Program-made: the position numbers and the translations under genes
Part shown: positions 12,990 through 16,034 of the stretch, piece by piece
Numbering within the stretch: the first letter of the stretch is position 1
Layout of the letters: every line of letters begins with the position of its first letter
Origin: Gammaproteobacteria bacterium
Lineage (GTDB): Bacteria > Pseudomonadota > Gammaproteobacteria > Xanthomonadales > Rhodanobacteraceae
DNA length: 16,034 nt
Direction of reading: 5' to 3'
Assembly (NCBI GenBank): GCA_005877675.1
Contig: VBNZ01000002.1
Coordinates: 1 to 16,034 of the forward strand
Notes under the pieces: generated by a model
Told to the model about the DNA's origin: nothing
Database searches by the model: none
What the model saw: the letters and a program-made list of their open reading frames with translations, nothing else

Positions 12990-15858
12990 TTCGAGACCCG
13001 CAACCTCGAGCAATTCCTGCTGCCGCTCGCTGAACGCACGATAGCGTTGCTGCCATTCCGACGGCTGCGATACGCGCGTGACCTGAACTGCGGTGACCTT
13101 GTACTCGGGACAGTTCGTGGCCCAGTCGGAGTTCTCGGTCGTGATCACGTTCGCGCCAGAAAAAGGAAAATGAAACGTGGTGTAGACGATTCCGGGCTGC
13201 ATGCGCCCGCTCAATGTCGCGCGCAGCACGGTCTCGCCGGCGCGGCTCGCGATGCCGACCCAATCGCCCTGCGCGATGCCGCGATCCTCGGCGTCCTGCG
13301 GATGGATCTCGAGCACGTCCTCGGCGTGCCAGCGATTGTTCTGCGTGCGCCGCGTCTGCGCGCCGACGTTGTACTGCGAGAGGATGCGTCCGGTGGTGAG
13401 GATCAGCGGGAATTTCGCATTGACCTTTTCGCTCGTCGGCACATATTCGGTCAGCATGAACCTGCCCTTGCCACGCACGAATTGGCCGACATGCATCGTC
13501 GGCGTGCCCTCTGGGTGCTCGTCGTTGCATGGCCACTGCACGCTGCCGAGTTCGTCGAGCTTGGCGTAGCTGATGCCGCGGAACGTCGGCGTGAGTCGCG
13601 CGATCTCGTCCATGATTTCGGTCGGATGCGCGTAATGCATCGGATAGCCCATCGCATTCGCAAGCATCTGCGTGATTTCCCAGTCCGCGTAGCCCCGCTC
13701 TCCATCGGAATTTTTCGGTGCCATCACCTTGCGCACGCGCGATACGCGGCGCTCGGCGTTGACGAACGTGCCGTCCTTTTCGAGAAAGGTCGAACCCGGC
13801 AGGAAGACGTGCGCGAATTTCGCGGTCTCGTTGAGGAACAGATCCTGCACGACGACGCATTCCATCGCCGTCAGCGCCGCGGTGACGTGCTGCGTGTTCG
13901 GATCGCTCTGGCCGATGTCCTCACCTTCAATGTAAAGGCCCTTGAACTCGCCATCGAGCGCGGCCTCGAACATGCGTCGCCTCATCGGAGATGTGGCGGT
14001 AGCCGCTGAGCTCATGCGGGAACGAGCCCATGTCGCACGAACCCTGCACATTGTTCTGGCCGCGCAGCGGATTCACGCCGACGCCTTCGCGCCCGAGGTT
14101 GCCGGTAGCCATCGCAAGATTGGCGATGCCCATGACCATGGTCGAGCCTTGCGAATGCTCGGTCACACCGAGGCCGTAGTAAATCGCCCCGTTGCCGCCG
14201 GTCGCGTACAGACGCGCGGCCGCGCGCACGTCGGCCGCGGGTACACCGGTAATCGCTTGCATCGCCTCGGGCGAATTGCGCTCCTCGCCGACGAAAGTCT
14301 TCCATTTCGCGAAGGAGCCCGCCTCGCAACGCTCACGCACGAAACCTTGCTTGACCAACCCTTCGCTCACGACCACATGCGCGAGCGAATTGATCAGCGC
14401 GACATTGGTACCGGGCCTGAGCGCGAGGTGATAGTCGGCTTCGACGTGCGGCGTGCGCACGAGATCGATGCGGCGCGGATCGGCGACGATCAGTTTGGCA
14501 CCTTGACGCAGGCGGCGTTTCATCTGCGACGCGAACACCGGGTGCGCATCGGTTGGATTCGCCCCGATCACCAGGATCACGTCGGCCTGCATCACCGAAT
14601 CGAAATTCTGCGTGCCGGCGGATTCGCCCAGCGTCTGCTTCAAGCCATAGCCGGTAGGCGAGTGGCAGACGCGCGCGCAGGTGTCGACATTGTTGTTGCC
14701 GAACGCAGCGCGCACGAGTTTCTGCACGAGATAAGTTTCCTCGTTCGTACAGCGCGAGGAGGTGATGCCGCCGATCGCATCGCGGCCATACTTGGCCTGG
14801 ATGCGCTTGAATTCGCGTGCGGTGTGCGCGATCGCCTCGTTCCACGACACTTCGCGCCAGGGATCGGAAATCTTTGCGCGGATCATTGGTTTTACGATGC
14901 GATCCTTGTGCGTCGCGTAGCCGATCGCAAAGCGGCCCTTCACACACGAATGTCCGTGATTGGCGTGGCCGTCCTTGTTCGGCACCATGCGCACGACTTC
15001 TTCGCCTTTCATCTCGGCACGGAACGAGCATCCGACGCCGCAGTACGCGCAAGTCGTCACAACACTACGCTCGGGCGCGCCAAGCGCGAGCAGCGATTTC
15101 TCCGTCAGCGCCATGGTCGGGCACGCCTGCACGCAGGCGCCACACGACACGCATTCGGATTGCATGAACGCTTCGTTCTGGCTCGCGACCATTGCTGAAT
15201 CGAAACCGCGGCCCTGGATCGTCAAGGCAAGCGTACCCTGCTGCTCGTCGCAGGCACGCACACAGCGCGAGCACACGATGCACTTCGATGCATCGAACGT
15301 GAAATAGGGATTGGATTCGTCCCGTTCACGGAACAGGGGATTGGTTCTTTGTTGAGTAGCGCCGCCCTGAATCGCCGCCTCCTGACCTTCGCGTTCAAAC
15401 ACGAACGCATGAACGTGATTAGCGCCGGCGAAGCCGTAGCGCACTTCGCCCACACCCACGGCAGCCGCCGCCTTCATCAATTCGGTCTGCGCTGCGACAT
15501 CGCCATGTGCTTCATCGAGCGGATAGTCCGACAGATACAGTTCCATCACGCCGCGGCGAATCTCGCCAAGCTTGGCATTCTGTGTCGTGACCTTCATGCC
15601 CGCCGCCACCGGCGTCGTGCATGATGCGGGATAGCCTTTCATGCCTTCGATTTGCACGAGACACAGGCGGCACGAACCGAACGCGTCGAGCAACTCGGTG
15701 GCGCAGAGTTTCGGAATCTCGATGCCCGCTTCGCTCGCCGCTCGCAGCACCGAGGTGCCCGCGGGCGCGCTGACCTCGCGACCGTCGATGCTCAAGGTCA
15801 CCGACTGTTTTGCCGCCGACTTGGGCGTGCCGAAATCAAGTTCGACGATGGACAACAT
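12966..15858 (-). pseudogene. fdsA: NAD-dependent formate dehydrogenase alpha (molybdenum) subunit, frameshifted
   Basis: FdsA binds bis-MGD and oxidises formate to CO2, passing electrons through iron-sulfur clusters to FdsB. The start is ATG 15858, eight bases after GAGAGG. N-terminal [2Fe-2S]: C52, C63, C66, C80. Two ferredoxin-type [4Fe-4S] sets: C193/196/199/203 and C236/239/242/246. The molybdopterin domain has C270/273/277/305 and the Mo-ligand cysteine C398 in CARVCHSPTGYG. The first frame runs to residue about 628 (GYRHISDEAT) and would then end at 13927 in junk. The family sequence resumes in another frame at MFEAALDGEFKG (13973) and continues to the stop at 12966 with VVQDLFLNETAKFAHVFLPG and LILTTGRILSQYNVGAQTRR. 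About 20 residues normally present here, including an EPGLRIPN stretch, are missing. As read, no full-length subunit can be made; an assembly error is the main alternative. The expected partners fdsG/fdsB lie off the right edge. Confidence 0.9.
15319..15408 (-). repeat. Extra in-frame segment inside fdsA, with a hairpin
   Basis: Residues 151-180 of FdsA (AFVFEREGQEAAIQGG, then ATQQRTNPLFRERD) separate GEVRYGFAGANHVH from DESNPYFTFDASKC. In the family as I know it these two blocks are nearly adjacent. The DNA of the segment includes an imperfect palindrome at 15321-15338 (CCCGTTC / GAACAGGG). It looks like a short insertion that stayed in frame. Confidence 0.45.
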
Positions 15859-15866
15859 AGTCAAAA

Positions 15867-15872
15867 CCTCTC
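15867..15872 (-). promoter_or_regulatory. Ribosome binding site that decides the fdsA start
   Basis: GAGAGG on the minus strand lies eight bases before the ATG at 15858. The frame is open upstream to 15993, but that part is translated palindromic repeat and lacks any similar site, so 15858 is taken as the start. Confidence 0.7.
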
Positions 15873-15891
15873 GCCGGATGGCCGCTTGACT

Positions 15892-16010
15892 CCCTCTCCT
15901 CCGACGCAGTCGGGGGAGAGGGTTGGGGTGAGGGGGAATCTTTGCTCTCGCATGAAAAAGCGCCCCCTCACCCAACCTTCTCCCCCTGCGCACGCGCAGG
16001 GGGAGAGGGC
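15892..16010. repeat. Pair of inverted REP-like palindromes upstream of fdsA
   Basis: The first unit is a hairpin with 14-base arms (15892-15905 and 15909-15922, one T-G pair), followed by TTGGGGTGAGGGGG. The second unit is its inverted counterpart: CCCCCTCACCCAACC (15963-15977), then a hairpin with arms CTCCCCCTGCG (15980-15990) and CGCAGGGGGAG (15995-16005), then AGGG. The two units thus form a larger palindrome around a central spacer. They occupy most of the fdsA upstream gap (15859 to the edge); no gene is seen there. Such units typically sit between genes and can act as transcript-stabilising hairpins or partial terminators. Confidence 0.8.
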
Positions 16011-16034
16011 CTCAATGAAAAATCCTCAGGAAAA

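Noticed and set aside
12952..13860. Upstream extension of the fdhD frame to 13860
   Set aside because: That part overlaps fdsA in another frame and reads as Arg-rich noise; the FdhD family begins after 12951.
13942..15198. A 418-codon plus-strand frame opposite fdsA
   Set aside because: It is an antisense shadow of a GC-rich gene; the minus-strand frame carries all cluster and cofactor motifs.
15859..15993. N-terminal extension of FdsA to 15993
   Set aside because: The extension is translated palindromic repeat; a good ribosome site supports the start at 15858.
15892..16010. CRISPR-like array
   Set aside because: The units are inverted palindromes, not direct repeats with unique spacers, and no cas gene is present.

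Overview
The window looks like chromosomal DNA of a high-GC proteobacterium, most likely a gammaproteobacterium of the Xanthomonadales/Lysobacterales type. That placement is an inference from three things: a single-chain NAD-glutamate dehydrogenase of about 1,650 residues, a soluble NAD-linked formate dehydrogenase (fds) cluster, and copies of the CCCTCTCCC...GGGAGAGGG / CCCTCACCC intergenic palindrome common in such genomes. No rRNA, tRNA or species marker is present to fix it further.

Left third (1-3992), accessory and decaying: base composition is visibly lower in GC over the first 2 kb. In order, there is the N-terminal part of an unrecognised protein running off the left edge; an upstream gene that seems broken by at least one frameshift; a small protein with a possible PD-(D/E)XK nuclease-like core; fused remnants of two short regulatory or DNA-binding genes; an IS5-family transposase with one recognisable end; and a short-chain dehydrogenase whose N-terminal half-site was lost at the IS end. 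The pattern is an island or hypervariable patch with insertion, deletion and gene decay.

Middle (4053-11833), intact housekeeping or surface genes: a small outer-membrane beta-barrel-like protein, the very large NAD-glutamate dehydrogenase (deaminates glutamate to 2-oxoglutarate, catabolic), then a divergent secreted protein of 536 residues with a good ribosome binding site and a strong Rho-independent terminator.

Right (11900-16034), formate oxidation: fdsA, fdhD (fdsC) and fdsD lie on the minus strand in the usual fds order, so fdsG and fdsB would be expected just beyond the right edge. FdhD supplies sulfur to the molybdenum cofactor of FdsA, and FdsD is the small delta subunit. FdsA as read here is not a single open frame: about 20 conserved residues are missing and the frame changes near 13973. 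Independently of that, its N-terminal part lacks the His/Cys3 ligands of the NuoG-like [4Fe-4S] cluster and carries an extra segment of about 30 residues. Palindromic repeats flank fdsA at both ends, and at the fdsA/fdhD junction the repeat supplies coding sequence to both proteins.

I did not find a convincing novel multigene system. The most interesting signals are in fdsA (lost cluster, in-frame insertion, frameshifting deletion) and in the repeat-encoded protein ends.
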